From the NCBI GenBank assembly GCA_047615875.1, contig JBLHGU010000280.1, positions 1 through 6,151 of the forward strand: 6,151 nucleotides of DNA, given 5' to 3'. The notes beneath the pieces were generated by a model. It was not told the origin of the DNA, searched no databases, and saw nothing but the letters and a program-made list of their open reading frames with translations. This document shows, in pieces, positions 5,948 through 6,151 of this stretch (the stretch's first letter is position 1; each line of letters starts with the position of its first letter). The DNA is from JBLHGU01 sp047615875 (GTDB lineage Bacteria > Pseudomonadota > Gammaproteobacteria > Arenicellales > CAJQKF01). Position numbers and translations under genes: made by a program.

Positions 5948-6151
5948 CTACTTAGCGCCGCGACGAAATCTGTGGTAGCGAGCGAGCCAGGGTAACAGCC
6001 AGGTCGGCGTTTGATTTTTTTTCCACATGCCAGCTGTTCGCTTCAATCCCTCAGCATAAGTAGGATAGGGGAAAACCGTACTAAGAATTCCATTCAGACC
6101 AATGCCATGGTGCATGGCAAAGGTGAAAAGCGATATTAATTCTCCGCCCGA
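5948..6151 (-). CDS. Mercuric-reductase-like FAD-dependent oxidoreductase, C-terminal part
   Basis: The last 67 codons and stop of a gene whose start lies beyond the right edge. The translation matches the dimerisation domain of pyridine nucleotide-disulphide oxidoreductases: GELISLFTFAMHHGIGLNGIL followed by a PYPTYAEGLK segment (visible residues 28-37). In most of the family the position before PT is the catalytic histidine of the H-P-T-x-x-E dyad; here it is Tyr29 with Glu34 retained, as in MerA-type enzymes (FPYLTMxEGLK). The tail is basic and aromatic (WLARYHRFRRGAK) and lacks the C-terminal cysteine pair of true mercuric reductases, so it is a MerA-like enzyme of uncertain substrate. 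An eight-A run at 6015-6022 encodes K-K-N. It reads in the same direction as the FabD-like gene but is 362 bases away, so it is probably a separate unit. Confidence 0.8.
   Translation of the reverse strand, partial: SGGELISLFTFAMHHGIGLNGILSTVFPYPTYAEGLKRTAGMWKKNQTPTWLLPWLARYHRFRRGAK
5994..6022 (+). terminator. Terminator-like hairpin on the plus strand, inside the oxidoreductase gene
   Basis: AAC (5994-5996), a bulged A, and GCC (5998-6000) pair with GGC (6006-6008) and GTT (6009-6011) around an AGGTC loop. After TGA there are eight T in a row (6015-6022). The stem is short and bulged, and the T-tract is the complement of an A-rich coding run, so it may be incidental. If functional it would end a rightward transcript coming from the intergenic region. 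Confidence 0.25.

Noticed and set aside
1..6151. Defence system, CRISPR, insertion sequence, prophage or tRNA
   Set aside because: All substantial reading frames are assigned to metabolic families. No spaced repeats, terminal inverted repeats with transposase, integrase or tRNA T-loop signature was found on either strand.

Overview
The window looks like ordinary chromosomal DNA from a gammaproteobacterium of moderate GC content. This is inference: the best lineage hints are the mercuric-reductase-like flavoprotein C-terminus at the right edge and the general style of the proteins. No transposase, integrase, CRISPR array, tRNA or rRNA gene was seen.

The left two thirds hold a tight plus-strand group of three genes: a hot-dog fold acyl-CoA thioesterase (185-628), an unusual hydantoinase/oxoprolinase (HyuA-type) ASKHA ATPase that overlaps it by 11 bases (618-2609), and a family GT4 glycosyltransferase starting with TTG 31 bases later (2641-3771). 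They are probably one transcription unit. The HyuA-like protein has no HyuB partner in view and lacks the usual PGPxCYG-type motif, so its substrate is open.

A 38-base convergent gap separates this group from two minus-strand genes: a FabD-like malonyl-CoA:ACP transacylase (4617-5585) followed after 30 bases by an NRDE/TANGO2-family protein (3810-4586). The transacylase has a complete catalytic set but is not inside a fab cluster in this window, and it carries an extra segment near its C-terminus.

From 5586 to 5947 there is a 362-base non-coding stretch. It holds a possible minus-strand -10 box for the transacylase, a 14-base palindrome just upstream of a fair plus-strand sigma70-like promoter, an AT-rich inverted repeat and a run of small hairpins. 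Further right, inside the next gene but on the plus strand, is a terminator-like hairpin with eight T. Together these could specify a plus-strand small RNA; this is a hypothesis only. The window ends in the last 67 residues of a minus-strand, mercuric-reductase-like FAD-dependent oxidoreductase (5948-6151), cut by the window edge.

There is no clear sign of a defence or mobile system. The parts most worth following up are the thioesterase/HyuA-like/glycosyltransferase unit, the orphan transacylase, and the 5586-6022 intergenic signals.
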